NCBI GenBank assembly: GCA_021234155.1
Contig: JAJEKV010000011.1
Coordinates: 14,049,255 to 14,113,254 of the forward strand
Origin: Isoetes taiwanensis
Taxonomy: Eukaryota > Streptophyta > Lycopodiopsida > Isoetales > Isoetaceae
Direction of reading: 5' to 3'
Length of the DNA stretch: 64,000 nt
Below the pieces are notes generated by a model, which was given only the letters and a program-made list of their open reading frames with translations, ran no database searches and was not told the DNA's origin. The position numbers and the translations under genes are program-made. Shown here piece by piece: positions 13,020 through 25,305 of the stretch (position 1 is its first letter; every line of letters starts with the position of its first letter).

Positions 13020-16000
13020 TCCGTGCATAGTGAGATTTACAGTGTCAAATTTGAGCACTAAAATGGATATCCTAAAGCAAGCCAAGATCTTTATGATGAC
13101 ATTGCTCAATTCAAATAGTTAGGGCATGTTATTCTTCTTGGTGATTTCAATGCTCGCACTGCTGCAATACAAGCTGCTACTTGAGGATGTCTGCTAATAA
13201 TACAGTTTTGCCACGTTTATCGCCTGATGCTAACAAACCTGTCTGAACATTTAGAAGGGAACTTGTCCAATTGTGTAAAGTCTTTGAGATGGTACACTGA
13301 TGTGGCAGGCCGCCCGTTATCGGCCGTGGCACGAGATGAGGCCGCCAACTCGGGCTTGAGGCGGCAATGATGGCTCCGGGCGGTCATGAGCCACAAACAC
13401 GGATTCGGCGCGGACATATGCGGGGATATGACATGGAAACCATATCAGAATGTCCTCCAAGACTCGTAGTGACGTGGAAGGCTGCCCGTTATCAGCCAGT
13501 TCCCACGAAGAGGCAGTAAAGGCCGCCGCATCCACCAAGTGCCGCTCCGTGCGACCCTGCCTGTTCGGTGCGGGTCCGGCGCGTGAAATGGCTTAGGGCA
13601 GACAGGATAGGCAGGGGGGTGGTATTATGTTGTTGATTCTGTCATTTTCCAAGTGCAAGCCTTGGATCTCATTTCAGATTTTTGAATTGGCACAAGGCAT
13701 AGAGATGAGGAGATAAATTCTGATCACTATCCTTCTTATTTGTTATTAAAGTGGCAGCTTACACCTCCTCAACGCATTGCTATCCATGCTCCTGCCCCTC
13801 ACATTCACTTGATTTATTCTAGATTTTCTAAATATGCATGGATTACCTAACTCTTCAAGAGCATAATGCAGCATTTTCTGATGCTTTGCTTACTTCTGCT
13901 GTCTCCTGCTTTGGTATACACACTTCTGGTGTTGCTCATGCTAGTAGGAAATTCTTTCCCAAAAAATGCATAGTTTGATGAAAATTGCAAGCAATTTGAT
14001 GAAAATTTGTGAATGATAATTGAGCCAGCTATACTGCATAATGCTATCACGAATTATAAGTCTGTGTTGAAATGCAAGAAGGCGCGCTTTGTTGCTGAGC
14101 ATCAGAAGCAAATGCTTGAATTGTTGCTACGCGAGCCTCGGACCTTCTGGCGCAAAATATTATATTGATCACATCCTACCCTTGAACATATTCCTATGCA
14201 CCAATGGGATGAGCAATTGGTCTAATTATATGATCATCCTGGGGTTCTTAATTCTTTCCTCCTTTGGTAGATAATATTTGTAAAGGAGAAAGTCAAGGAA
14301 GAACTGCGACACCTATCCAATGGCAAGTCTCCTGGTCGTCAAGGTTTGCAAGTGGAATTGCTTAAATAAAAAAATCTGCTATTGTTTCCAATCATCACTG
14401 CCCTTTTAAATCAAGCTTTGCAAGAAGGATTGCCAAAACCTTGGACTATCAGGTTTTATCAATTCACAAAGCAAGTCATAAGAATGACCCTTCTAATTAT
14501 CGCATGACCATGGTCTATCCCATATTTTTCAAGCTTTTAGCCAGTATTACTGAGAAGCAGTTGACATCATGGGCAGAACATACCGGTGTACATGTTGTAG
14601 GACAGGCAAGTTTTCGTCCATGCCATTCTACGATAAACTATATTTTCACATTGCGCATGCTTATTGAACATAGTCGACGCTTGAAACAAAATCTCTATAT
14701 ATGTTTTACCTCTGCTTTTGACATAGTACCTCGTGAGCTTTTTTAGTAGCGCTTGCATACACTTTGTGTTCCCAAGATCTTCAAAACTAGTTTATCGGCT
14801 CTATGAAAGGGTCTTTGCTGAGTTTCCAGCATCAGGTATCCAAATCAATTGGAAGAATGGCTTGATCGACGTGGTGGCGGAGGTCTACATTTGGCACACT
14901 ATATCATTAGGCAACTTACGTATGCTGATGATGTTTCGCTTATGGCACATACAGCTGCTAGTATGCAACAACATTTACATGCTCTGCACAATTTTTGAGA
15001 AAATACAGGTCTGCATGTTAATCCAAAAGACCAAGTTTTTAGTAGTTCAATCTTCTCGATATACTGTTCTAACTTTGCATTATGATAGCCACGAAGTTGA
15101 ATAGCTACAATTATCTTGGTGTAGAATTCTGTAAGAAGATACTTTGGGAATAGTTTATTACCAAGCGTGTGACTGCAATGCAAAACAATTATTTGCGTGC
15201 AGAAATTCATGATTAGTCACGGAAAGCCCACTTGCTTCGGGCTTTGATAGAGCTTGTTTTACTGTATGGCTCTGAAGTGTGGCGGCCTAGCATTAGCGCT
15301 AGTGCTTGGAAGAGCTTGGAATGGGTGCAAAAGTTCTTTCTCACTTATAGCCTAGGAATTAAGACTATGGCGCCCTATGCTATTTTTTTTACAAGAGGCA
15401 AGCTTTTGACCTCTACAAAATTCTGCCATGAAGTGTCATCTCTACTATATCAATAAAGTGCATCATATGGATGATGATAGGTACCCTTTTCTCGCGCTTT
15501 CCATGGCTGAATCTCCTCAACGATAAGAGTATTGTAATGCATGGTTTGCTCATTGGTATGTGCAACCAAAAACTGCATGGTGCTTTGCTAGTCTAAATCC
15601 TGAGCCTTTTGCAACAATATCTTGATGGACATTTTTCTCAAAAGATATAGGATGCAGTTGCCATGGCCCAAGTTAAAACTGGTCATTATTATACACATAT
15701 AAATCCCACTTGGGCACCAGGACCACAAGCTTATTTGCTTGCTTCATTGTCTAGGATTGTAGCTATTGTATTAATTAACATAGGATCCCATAAGCTAAGG
15801 ATGAGACAGGTAGATCGGCCGCCATTGCCGCGAGAATCGAGATTAATGAAAACCATACTCTTCTAAGATGTCCTACTTTTGAGATGGTCAGGAATCGTTA
15901 TTTGGCCTTAGCATTCCATTCCCTGCTTCCACAACTTCTCAGAGCAGCATATGCATAACTCGGCATTATATATACTTGAGGTTCTAGATGAGTGTCTTCA

Positions 16001-16232
16001 ATTACTGAGCTCTCAGTAGTCATCATGGCTACTTGTTTTTCCTGATTGTCTAGTCTCATCATTATTGCAAAGGTTTTTCCCTTGAAAAGCTTTCGAGGCA
16101 GGGATTTTCTAAGCCTAGTAGTAATGGTTGTACTAGCCCATTATATGGGTCCCATGTCCTCTTGGTCTTCGTGGACGTTAAAGATCTGATCTAGTCTATT
16201 CTGTTCTATTCTATTCTATTCTATTCTATATT
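13020..16232 (+). mobile_element. LINE (non-LTR retrotransposon), degenerate long copy B
   Basis: The open frame is broken by many stops and shifts, but the order of domains is clear. The APE-type endonuclease core (HVILLGDFNAR) is at about 13,125-13,160 and SDHYPSYLLLKW ends that domain near 13,750. Reverse transcriptase follows with LSNGKSPG near 14,320, ASITEKQLTSWAEHTGVHVV at 14,545-14,600 and the catalytic YADD box at 14,921-14,932 (TYADDVSLMAH). A C-terminal region (HINPTWAPGPQAYLL at 15,690, then a decayed Cys/His knuckle) precedes a 3' untranslated region shared with copies A and C and a (TTCTA)n tail to 16,232. It is inactive. The 5' boundary is not visible. A GC-rich insert interrupts it at about 13,290-13,640. 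Confidence 0.85.
13290..13640. repeat. GC-rich insert within LINE copy B
   Basis: About 350 bp of markedly GC-rich sequence splits the endonuclease domain, which reads up to VQLCKVFEMV on the left and resumes at VVDSVIFQVQALDLIS on the right. It holds two imperfect copies of a 'ggc(c/t)gcccgttatc(g/a)gcc' block, near 13,308 and 13,482. I see no terminal inverted repeats, so its type is unknown. Confidence 0.5.
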
Positions 16233-17937
16233 TCTATTTGTGATGTAGCTGCAGTTTTATGGATGAGATAGCATGTGGTTATCGTGTATTTGAAATTAAG
16301 CATTCTTACTTGTGCAAATATTGTCCAAGCTACTGCGTATTAGATTGTTGAAGATTATGGCTAAATCCTCGCCGTAGGCCAAGGGAATATCCATAAATAT
16401 ACTCAAAACTCAAGCATCCTGGCCACTAGATTGACATCCCTAAATTAAAATATCAAACATATGAATATATATTGAATCTAAAGTAAATGGTTGAATACAC
16501 CATGGTTCAATCTCAAATATGTATGTATGAGATATGCTCCAAAATAAATTTGTAACAAGGAACGCAATATGGACAAAATCCTAGTCAAACTACATATCAA
16601 CTTACTGCTTCACACTTAATGCTTGATAAGGGAAAATAAAGATAAATCCCAAGTCTTTATAGTCTCCTCGGGAATCAAACATGGAGTCTATTGAGTCGAA
16701 GGGAAGGAGTGTACCTTAAGGTCCAATGCATGTTGCCAATAAGATATAAGAGGGGAAAATTACTAAGGGAATAGAAACTACATGAAAAAAAACCCAAAGG
16801 AAACAAAGTTATAAAGCATTATCTAAACTATATAATTGCTATAGGTAAGATTCTTTGAAAATATCCTCTTTATTCTTTTACTAATTTGCCACCATGTTCC
16901 AACTCTTAATACCTAATAATCTAGGTAGAAAGATGTAACAACCATACTTGTTAAATATCGATGCAGATGGAAAAACCGAGTTCAATAGCATCCATCTATC
17001 CTTTAGGGACACAGAAACACAAGGCAATAGCACGCGTTCAAATTTGGGTGGTCTCAAATTGTATAGTCTCGTTGCTGGATAAAATCCTAGCCAGTAAGTT
17101 CTACAAATGTTTGTCCACTATATTACTATTGGCCACTATGTTACTGATGCTTACTCTTAACTATCCTCATTGTTTGTGTCCAACATCTCAAGCCCATCTC
17201 CTCCCCTTCCCTCCTCCAACTACATCATAAAATAAAAAACAACATTGGTGAGTAGCACATGTTTAATTTTAATTTTAATTTTGAACTGACAGCAAGTCGA
17301 ACATCACACAAATCCATCTATGTAAGTGAGTCAATAAAGAGAAATGTTCGCGGCGGCCTTGCCGCCGCGATAAGTTTCTTGTAAAAATGAAAGGCAATGT
17401 CATCCCACATCAATCGTGTAGTCATCAATATTTAATGGAATATAGTCACAATTTGTGGGGCATCCAAACATATCGAAATATATCTCCTGGATTCTCAAAT
17501 GATTCTTCTGATTAACTTTTAGTCTTTTGCTCATCTCAGTATCTTCCTCTATACTTCCCAACCCTTTCAACGGGCTTCACATCCTTATCTAAACCATATA
17601 TGATGGTGGCCATATCAATAGAAAATGCAATATGTGGGTTGTAAGCCACTCGCCATGTTGCATGAACCTTGTTTTTCTGTATATAGCCAGTTACTAGGGA
17701 TTATCCATGCAACAGAGAAGGAGAAATAGCCAATCCTTGTCATTTTTATTCAAGCTCTTTCTTCTGCACCTCTTTCTTTGAAGCTTTGGCTACCTTCCTT
17801 ATTTTAATACAAAATGATGGCACAAGAATTAGCAATAGGCAAGTGGTCAAATCCAGACCAAAGAATCTTTTGGTCCGCAAGAACTCCATGCCTGCAGAAA
17901 AAAATCAAATAAATAAAAGGAAAAAGACGATGATATA
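16233..17937. other. No gene recognised; GC hairpin at 17,349-17,369
   Basis: AT-rich sequence without coding signal. The only striking element is a perfect 9-bp stem with a 3-base loop (CGCGGCGGC-CTT-GCCGCCGCG) at 17,349-17,369. Confidence 0.45.
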
Positions 17938-18462
17938 GGACTGGCAATTTTTGTTGATTGGCAAAAGAGTGTTGTCGTGGTTGCTATTAAGGACCAAGGA
18001 GATTGCAGTGAGTACAGAAGTGTTTCTACAGACATGAAGTCAATTCAAATCAATTCTCTTTCTCAATCTCAATATCAATAAAATGACATGTTTGAATAAA
18101 CTTATAGGAAGTTCTTGGGGACTCTCTATGATTGTTGTTATAGAAGGGATAAATAAAATTGTATCTAACAGGTTATTTTCTCTTAGAGCAAGAGCTAGTG
18201 GATTGTGACGCAGACAAAAATGATGGATATGATAAAAGATGGATAGATTATGCTTTTCAATATGTCACTGGAAATGATGGTATAGACACTAAGCAGCACT
18301 ACCCTTATCGGGAAAGACGATAAAGGATACGAGATGAAGAAGGTGAGGATTGTAAAAGTTTAATGATATATTGGAAAACTATGGGTAGACATGTTCCATA
18401 CTTGTGTTTATATAAACAACACGCAAAGCTACGAGTGTTGATGCTTATAAGGATTTGCCAGT

Positions 18463-21439
18463 TGTGACGGGCCTGGCCAGTTAACCTCTCGGTAACTGGA
18501 GATCCCATCAATCTCTACCGTTGGATCTACTTAACCTCTGGGACTCAAGAAATTAATACATGCATGCTTAGGTAAAGAATTTAATCTTTGTATATGCTCT
18601 AAGGTCCCAAAAATAAACTTGCCATTGCTCAGCAAAAACCCCACACAACAACCAAAGTTTTCTTTAAATAATTATAGCTTCAAGCCGATATATGATAATA
18701 ATAGTAATAGTAATCAAGTTTATTGAATAGCAATCCACACACTTCTACTCTCGCCTTTCTGAAGCTTGGCTACTCTCCGGAGCATCTCGCACCTCTGCTT
18801 ACACCATCAACCACGGAGTTAGTCACACGGGATCGGGGATCTAGGACATGTCTAGCATCAACAACCTAGCCTTACCATGGCCTCGCCCCTGCAATCCAAG
18901 TTACTAGTCCAACAAGCATAACCACAATGCATAATTGTACCATGAATATCCATTATAAGCATGACCATTGCAACTTAATTCCAACATTCAAGACCACATA
19001 CATAGTAACCAAGCAATCATAGCATCAACATTGCAACCAATATTCCTCTGGGTCTGAGCAAGGTCAACTCGGCTGATCAGGCCAGCGACATAGAGGCGGG
19101 GTAACCACGTGTGCACACCCATCCACGCTGCGTCCAGCTACTTGTTTTTAATAATGATTGCTCTGAACCTAGCATAAACTTGGAGTTAAATCATTTGAGC
19201 ATGGTCATGAACAGGCATGCATGGTTAATGGATAGCGAGCATATTAACCGATCTAATATTTTCTACCATGTTAATAATTTCAATCTGAGATAGAAGAAGC
19301 TGAGATAGCTGAGATGAGTTAGAATTCTTAAAGATTAGATTAAGATTAAATTGTTTAAGCAAGAACCAGCAAAACAGCAATATCTATTCTTGCATGCTGC
19401 CGTTTGCACGGCATGACCTTGATGAAGTATAATGATGGGAAATCATGAAAAGCCAGTTGAAATGGATCGATTTGGGCATCTAAGGGGCCGAAATATGCAA
19501 AGAAGGCAGAATCAAGAGGTATCAGGCAGGATCTGGCAGCAAATGATTTAATTTCTGGCAGGTAGAAAGTGATCCAAACCATCCGATTTTGCATGCACTC
19601 AGCTTGATTTGAAGCAGTTCCTCCTTATATAGCAAAATCTGGAAGTTTCATGGACTTTCCAAGCCGAATTGATGGCCTGGATGGCTAGTTTGAAGAATCC
19701 GGCCCCCCTGTATTGTAGAATCCGGCCTGTGCAGCGATTGAAGCATCCATTGAACGAATCCGGCCCCCTCTGCTGCCGATTTAGTACAGGAAAAAAAATA
19801 CCAAAAATCTTGTGTAGTTTGTCTTATCTGGGCGATGCAGTATAGGAGGGGGGCCGGATACTACTGTAACTGCTCAGGCCGGATACTACACTAGAGGGGG
19901 GCCGGATTCTTCAACTGTCTGGAAACCCTTTAAGAGCCAAAATCGGCTGGACCCAAGAGGTTTTAGGCTGGATCCGATGGCCTGGAGGCCGGATTCACTA
20001 GTTGCAGGCCACGTTTGTAACCTGTTTGTAACCTCTACGTTAGGTTAATAGTAAAAGAAAAGTCATTTAATAGTTTAATAGGAAAAAAAAAAAGAGAAAG
20101 CTAAGGTTATAGATTAAGAATAAAACAATAAGGGTTAGCTTGGAATAAGGAATTGGGTTAATAATTTATCTAAAAATAAAGGTTCAGTTAAAGAAATGGT
20201 TGTGCTAATGGATATAAGCCATATTCACGGTTATTTAATGGGCAAATTAATAGGTTAGCTAGTTAGATATTGGAATATGTTGGAATTAACCAGATTAATG
20301 ATGGTCGTAATGCAAGGCAGAGGTAATGGGTGGAGAAATGGCGCCAAACCCATTAAACTAATTAGCAGGGATGTGGAAGCAACCGTCGTTAAGGTCTTAG
20401 ATAACGATTTGAATAAGATAATTAACTTAGTCGAGAATTGTGAGTTGCTAAGGAATTTTTTTATTTTAACTTATGGTTGATGGTTGCATTTTGCATTATG
20501 AAGGTTGTAATAATTTATATGAACTATGGTTGGGTTTCTTAGTTGTATAGAATTTCTTGAATTATATAGGGGCATAACTCTTTGATATAGACCTCTGGGG
20601 ACGGAGTCTAGGTGCGATGGTCTAGACTCGCGGTTTTTGCACAGTAAGAATGTAAATGTTATTATTTGAACATCCGGCGCTGGTACCGTATGGTACAACG
20701 TCATGCACAGTTAAGTGGTCCTCCAATGCTGGGACGCAGCGTGGATGGGTGTGTACACACGTGGTTACCCCGCCTCTATGTCACTGGCCTGATCAGCCGA
20801 GTCGACCTTGCTCATACCCAGAGGAATATTGGTTGCAATGTTGATGCTATGATTGCTTGGTTACTATATATGTGGTCTTGAATGTTGGAATTAAGTTGCA
20901 ATGGTCATGCTTATAATGGATATTCATAATACAATTATGCATTGTGGTTATGCTTGTTGGACTAGTAACTTGGATTGCAGGGGCGAGGCTACTGTAAGGC
21001 TAGGTTGTTGTTCTAGGCTAATGCTTTGTGGTGATTGATGCTAGACATGTCCTAGATCCCCGATCCCCACTTAGTCCGTGTGACTAACCCTGTGGTTGAT
21101 GGTGTAAGCAGAGGTGCGAGATGCTCCGGAGAGTAGCCAAGCTTCAGAAAGGCGAGAGTAAAAGTGTGTGGATTGCTATTCAATAAACTTGATTACTATT
21201 ACCATTATTATCATATATCGGCTTGAAGCTATAATTATTTAAAGAAAACTTTGGTTGTTGTATGGGGTTTTTGCTGAGCAATGGCAAGTTTATTTTTGGG
21301 ACCTTAGAGTATATACAAAGATTAAATTCTTTACCTAAGCATGCATTAATTTCTTGAGTCCCAGAGGTTAAATAGATCCAGCGGTAGAGATTGATGGGAT
21401 CTCCAGTTACCGCGAGGTTAACTGGCCAAGCCCGTCACA
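18463..21439 (+). repeat. 5' LTR of gypsy element 1 with long inverted arms
   Basis: A 2,977-bp segment lies between the left target duplication and the primer-binding site. Its left 676 bp (18,463-19,138) and right 712 bp (20,728-21,439) are inverted copies of each other with small differences. The 1.6-kb middle is unique and contains several 'gaatccggcc'/'ggccggat' blocks at 19,690-20,000. Either the LTR is itself a giant imperfect palindrome or it arose from two LTRs in opposite orientation. There is no complete 3' LTR to compare. Confidence 0.75.
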
Positions 21440-21441
21440 GT

Positions 21442-21453
21442 TGGTATCAGAGC
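21442..21453 (+). other. Primer-binding site of gypsy element 1
   Basis: TGGTATCAGAGC, the exact initiator-Met tRNA complement of many plant LTR elements, two bases after the LTR end. Confidence 0.92.
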
Positions 21454-21526
21454 AAGGTTCTGACTAGTGGATTATAAGATTTTTTATTATTGATGATATT
21501 TGCTATGGTTCCAGATTCTTGTAGAG

Positions 21527-22504
21527 ATGAGTTCTCCAGGAGGATCCCCAGGAGGACTTGGACAGGCTGGTGGAGCTGGGCCTAATGGAACTCCTGATGT
21601 AGCCGATATCTTGCAGGCTATCCAGCAAGTGTTGCAGCAGAGTGCGTCGCAACAAAAGACAGCAGCTGACAAGGCAGTGGAGAAGGTGTTGAAGGACACT
21701 AAGAGGGAAGTATTTACTGGAGAGAATGTTACAGAGGATGATGCAGACTCGTGGCTTCGTGGGGTTGAGTTTTATTTTAAACTCATTAATGTTGAATTCT
21801 GTTAAAGCTGTATTGGCTCAAGCAATGTTAGGTGGATTTGCTAGAGTATGGTGGGAGAATTACTTGCGGGACATAAATAAGGTTGCAGGGCAGGCAACTT
21901 GGCAAGAGTTTAAGACCGCCTTTGAAGGACACTTTAGCCTCCTGGATACAAAGTAGACAAGATGAATGAGTCTTTGGACCTGACACAAAAAGGGACAGTG
22001 GCCGAATATAACGAGAAGTTCAGAAGGTTGCAGTATCATTGTCCTTTTGAGGATAAGGAGAAGCTCTGTGCTCGATTTGTGAAGGGTTTGCAGGTTGATA
22101 TTAAGAGCACAATGTCAAGTGTGTCCTATAAGGATTTGGAGGAGGTATTCAGAATTGCTAAGAATCGTGAATCTGATCTAGCTGAGAAGGCAACTTTGGA
22201 GAATGCAAAGAAGAGACAAGTTCCTTCCTCATGGCAGACTGGTGGACCTACGAGTAGAGGTAGATTTCTTAATCGGGGAGGTATGGCTGCGCAGGTTGTT
22301 AATATGCAGGAGGGCAGTCAAAATCGAGGATCTTGGCCTATGTATGCATCTTTGAATGATGAAACCAGGGAAAAGTGTATCAATGAGAATCGATGCTTTA
22401 GGTGCAGAGAAGTTGGTCATTATGGACGAGATTGTCCGAGAAGGTGGGTGGATAGTACCGCTTCGTCTGCGTGTTCTCAACGTGGAGGGCAAACAAACCA
22501 GTGA
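21527..22504 (+). pseudogene. Gypsy element 1 gag
   Basis: The capsid-like region runs from MSSPGGSPGGLGQAGG through FTGENVTEDDADSWLRGVEF and ARVWWENYLRD to LTQKGTVAEYNEKFRRLQYH and FVKGLQVDIKS. It ends with a zinc knuckle of the exact C-x2-C-x4-H-x4-C form (CFRCREVGHYGRDC). A frameshift near 21,800 and stops near 21,957 divide it into three open pieces. In an active element this protein would package the RNA. Confidence 0.85.
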
Positions 22505-22636
22505 TCAAACTCTAGTGATGCTTATGGACGGGGCCAAGGCAGAGGAAACCCAGGCCGAGGTAACAGGGGTGGTCGTGGAGGTTTTTGGGACAATAACAGG
22601 GGTGGCAGAGGACAGGCTAGAGGAGATAACAGGATT

Positions 22637-25000
22637 ATGGTACAAGCTAACCCTGCAGTTGAAGTTAGGGCTGCTCGAATCACGGACCCTCCTGTGGAAA
22701 GAATGTGCATGTATGCTGCAGTGGACCAGGGCCGTGTAGATAACCAAGCTGTGGTCATCAGAATTCCAGGTATTATTCATGGAGTTCCTGTTCTATTTCT
22801 TATTGATTGTGGTAGTACACATTGCTTTATTTCCCCAAAGCTGGCAAAGAAACTAGATTTGAACATGATTAGCCGGGACCCTAGATATGTGGAGTTGGCT
22901 GATGGCAAAATTAAGACTTCTTATGCTAAGGTAGACAATCTTGAATTCCAAGTAGGAGATCTTGAGTCCCACACTAGTTTTGAAGTATTGAGCCTAGGGA
23001 AGTATGATGCTATTCTAGGAATGTCATGGTTGAGGCCATATAAAGCTTGCATTGATTGCGGAGAGCAAATAGTTACATGTCAAAGTCCTAGTGGAGATAA
23101 GTATGTGCTGGAAGGATTGCCTTTATCATTAGTGGTTACACCTTTGTCCCGGAAAAGTTTTAAGAAGCAAATTAAGAAGGGTTGCATAAGAATGGGATGT
23201 GCATTGTTGTTAGATTCATTTTTGGGTACCGCAGAGTTACAAGAACAACCTATTGCTCCTGAGATCCAAAAAGTGTTGGATGAGTTCTCTGATGTGTTTC
23301 CTAAAGAATTAACAGAATTGCCTCTACATAGAATGGTAGATCATGAGATAGAACTTGTTCCTGGGGCTGAACCTACGTCAAGGTCACCATATAGATTTCA
23401 TGCATTAGAGATGGCTGAATTGAAGAAACAGTTAGCGGAATTATTGAAACAAGGGTTTATACGGCCGAGTGTTTCTCCATTTGGGGCGCCAGTTTTGTTT
23501 GTGAAAAAGAAAGATGGGACATTAAGGTTGTGTATTGATTATCGCATGCTTAACCAAATTACAGTGAAGAATAGATACGCATTGCCTATGGTCGATGAGT
23601 TATTTGACCAGCTGGGACAAGCTAAGTACTTTACAAAAATTGATCTACGATCTGGATATCATCAGATCTAGATCAAGGATACAGATATTTATAGGACTGC
23701 ATTTAGGACACGCTATGGACATTACGAATTTGTTGTAATGTTGTTTGGGTTGACAAATGCTCCCGCCACCTTTATGCGCCTAATGAATGAGATATTCCGA
23801 TCTTTCTTGGATAAGTTTATATTGGTTTTCTTTGATGATATTTTGGTATATTCTAGGACATTATAGGAGCATGTGGAACATGTAAAACAAACATTAGCTA
23901 TTTTGCGACGAGAAAAGTTGTATGGTAAGCGATCTAAGTGTTCTTTTGCACAAACTAGATTGGTATACCTTGGGCATGTTATTTCAGAGAAGGGATTGGA
24001 GCCAGATCCTTCTAAGGTTGAGGCCGTTAGGGATTGGCCCACACCAAAGACAGTGAAGGAGGTAAGATCATTCTTGGCATTAGCAAGTTATTACCGCAAA
24101 TTTGTTCCTAAATTTGCTTTGTTGGGTAAGAAGAATGACTTGCATTGGACTGATAGTTGTGAAGAAAGTTTTCAAAGGTTAAAGGATGTTTTGATTAGTG
24201 CACCAGTTTTAAGGATCCCTGACATGAATATACCCTTCCATGTAGTCATTGATGCTTCTGGGAAAGCTATAGGGGGAGTCTTGTTGCGGAATGGCCGAGT
24301 TTGTGCTTATATACCTCGTAAGTTGTCCCCTGCTGAACAAAATTACCCAGTGCATGATCTGGAAATGTTGGCCATTATCCATGACTTGAGGGTATGGAGG
24401 CATTATTTACTGGGTCGTCATTTCTTTTTGAAGAGTGACCACCAAAATCTGAAGTATTTTGCAAAACAGCCATATTTGAATAATAGGCAAAGGAGGTGGA
24501 TGCAACTAAGGGAAGATCAACCTGGCAAAGAAAATGTGATTGCTGATGCTTTGTCTAGAAGGTCATTTTTAACCTCTATTAGTGTACTTCAAGGGCAATG
24601 GGATGCAGATATTCTTAGCAAATTGAGGAATGATCCATATTTTGCACCTGTGGTGGAGAACCCTCAAGACTTTCCGAGGTATGCACTGTCCAAAGGAGTT
24701 TTATATTGAGTTGAGATTGAGATTGCTATATGAAGCACATGATAGTCCTTTAGCGAGCCACCCAGGGGTACACAAAACTTTGAGGTGGCCCAGACAGAAA
24801 AGGATGGTTAAGGAGTACGTGGCTAGGTGTTTATCTTGTCAAAAGGTAAAAGAATCAAGGTTTAGGGAGCCCGGAGAATTACAACCTATAGTAATTCCAT
24901 CTTCTAAGTGGGAGAGTATTTCCATGGACTTCATTGTTGAGCTTCCCCGGACACGTTCGGGTTATGATGAAATTTATGTTGTGGTTGATCGACTAACTGG
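22637..25000 (+). pseudogene. Gypsy element 1 pol, truncated in integrase
   Basis: In order: aspartic protease with [12 protein letters not shown] (Cys in place of the usual Ser/Thr after the catalytic Asp); reverse transcriptase from [17 protein letters not shown] to the FFDDILVYS active box; RNase H with VIDASGKAIGGVL and SDHQNLK; a small deletion just before GKENVIADALSRR; then the integrase zinc finger (H...H...CLSCQKVK) and the first catalytic Asp in SMDFIVELPRTRSGYDE. Coding ends after VVVDRLT. In-frame TAG stops occur at 23,669-23,671 and 23,864-23,866, and a further stop ends the RNase H segment at 24,709. Confidence 0.88.
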
Positions 25001-25058
25001 CCAGGCCCGTCACACAAGTTAACAACGAAACATCTTTACAAATTGCAGTAGCAAAACC

Positions 25059-25305
25059 GCTTTTTTTGGGATGCACTTATACATAAGGGGTGTATTCTAA
25101 GTTCAAAGGATAGCAGAAAATCCCCCTTGTATATGCATTTTCAAAAGGCAATTTGACCCCTTTGTGTATATATTTTGCACTAGATCAGTGCTTAAAAACA
25201 CCCCTAACCCCTAAATATACGTACATAAATGGTCTAAAAAACCCCCTTTGTCGAACTCTCATGGGTTATATGCCAATCAAAGGTGAATCTCCCCGGGGGG
25301 GATGA
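25059..25305. mobile_element. Short unknown insertion in protease pseudogene exon 3
   Basis: By alignment with the intact gene, about 247 bp is inserted inside the codons for AVAKQPVSV. The flanks share ACC on both sides, possibly a 3-bp target duplication. No terminal inverted repeats or coding are visible. It has several C-runs and A/T-rich stretches. Confidence 0.5.

Larger units (their letters stand above)
18463..25014 (+). mobile_element. Ty3/gypsy element 1, 3'-deleted
   Basis: It is inserted in exon 3 of the protease pseudogene. The outer ends are TGTGACGGGC at 18,463 and GCCCGTCACA at 25,014, flanked by a 5-bp duplication with one mismatch (CCAGT at 18,458-18,462, CAAGT at 25,015-25,019). 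Comparison with the intact protease gene confirms the boundaries. Layout: 5' LTR to 21,439, tRNA-iMet primer site, gag, protease, reverse transcriptase, RNase H, and the start of integrase, which stops in the middle of its core and joins only the last 20 or so bases of an LTR. Stops and a gag frameshift make it dead. Confidence 0.88.

Noticed and set aside
22505-22780. Minus-strand frames over gag and protease of gypsy element 1
   Set aside because: Opposite-strand shadows. The plus strand shows the zinc knuckle and protease.
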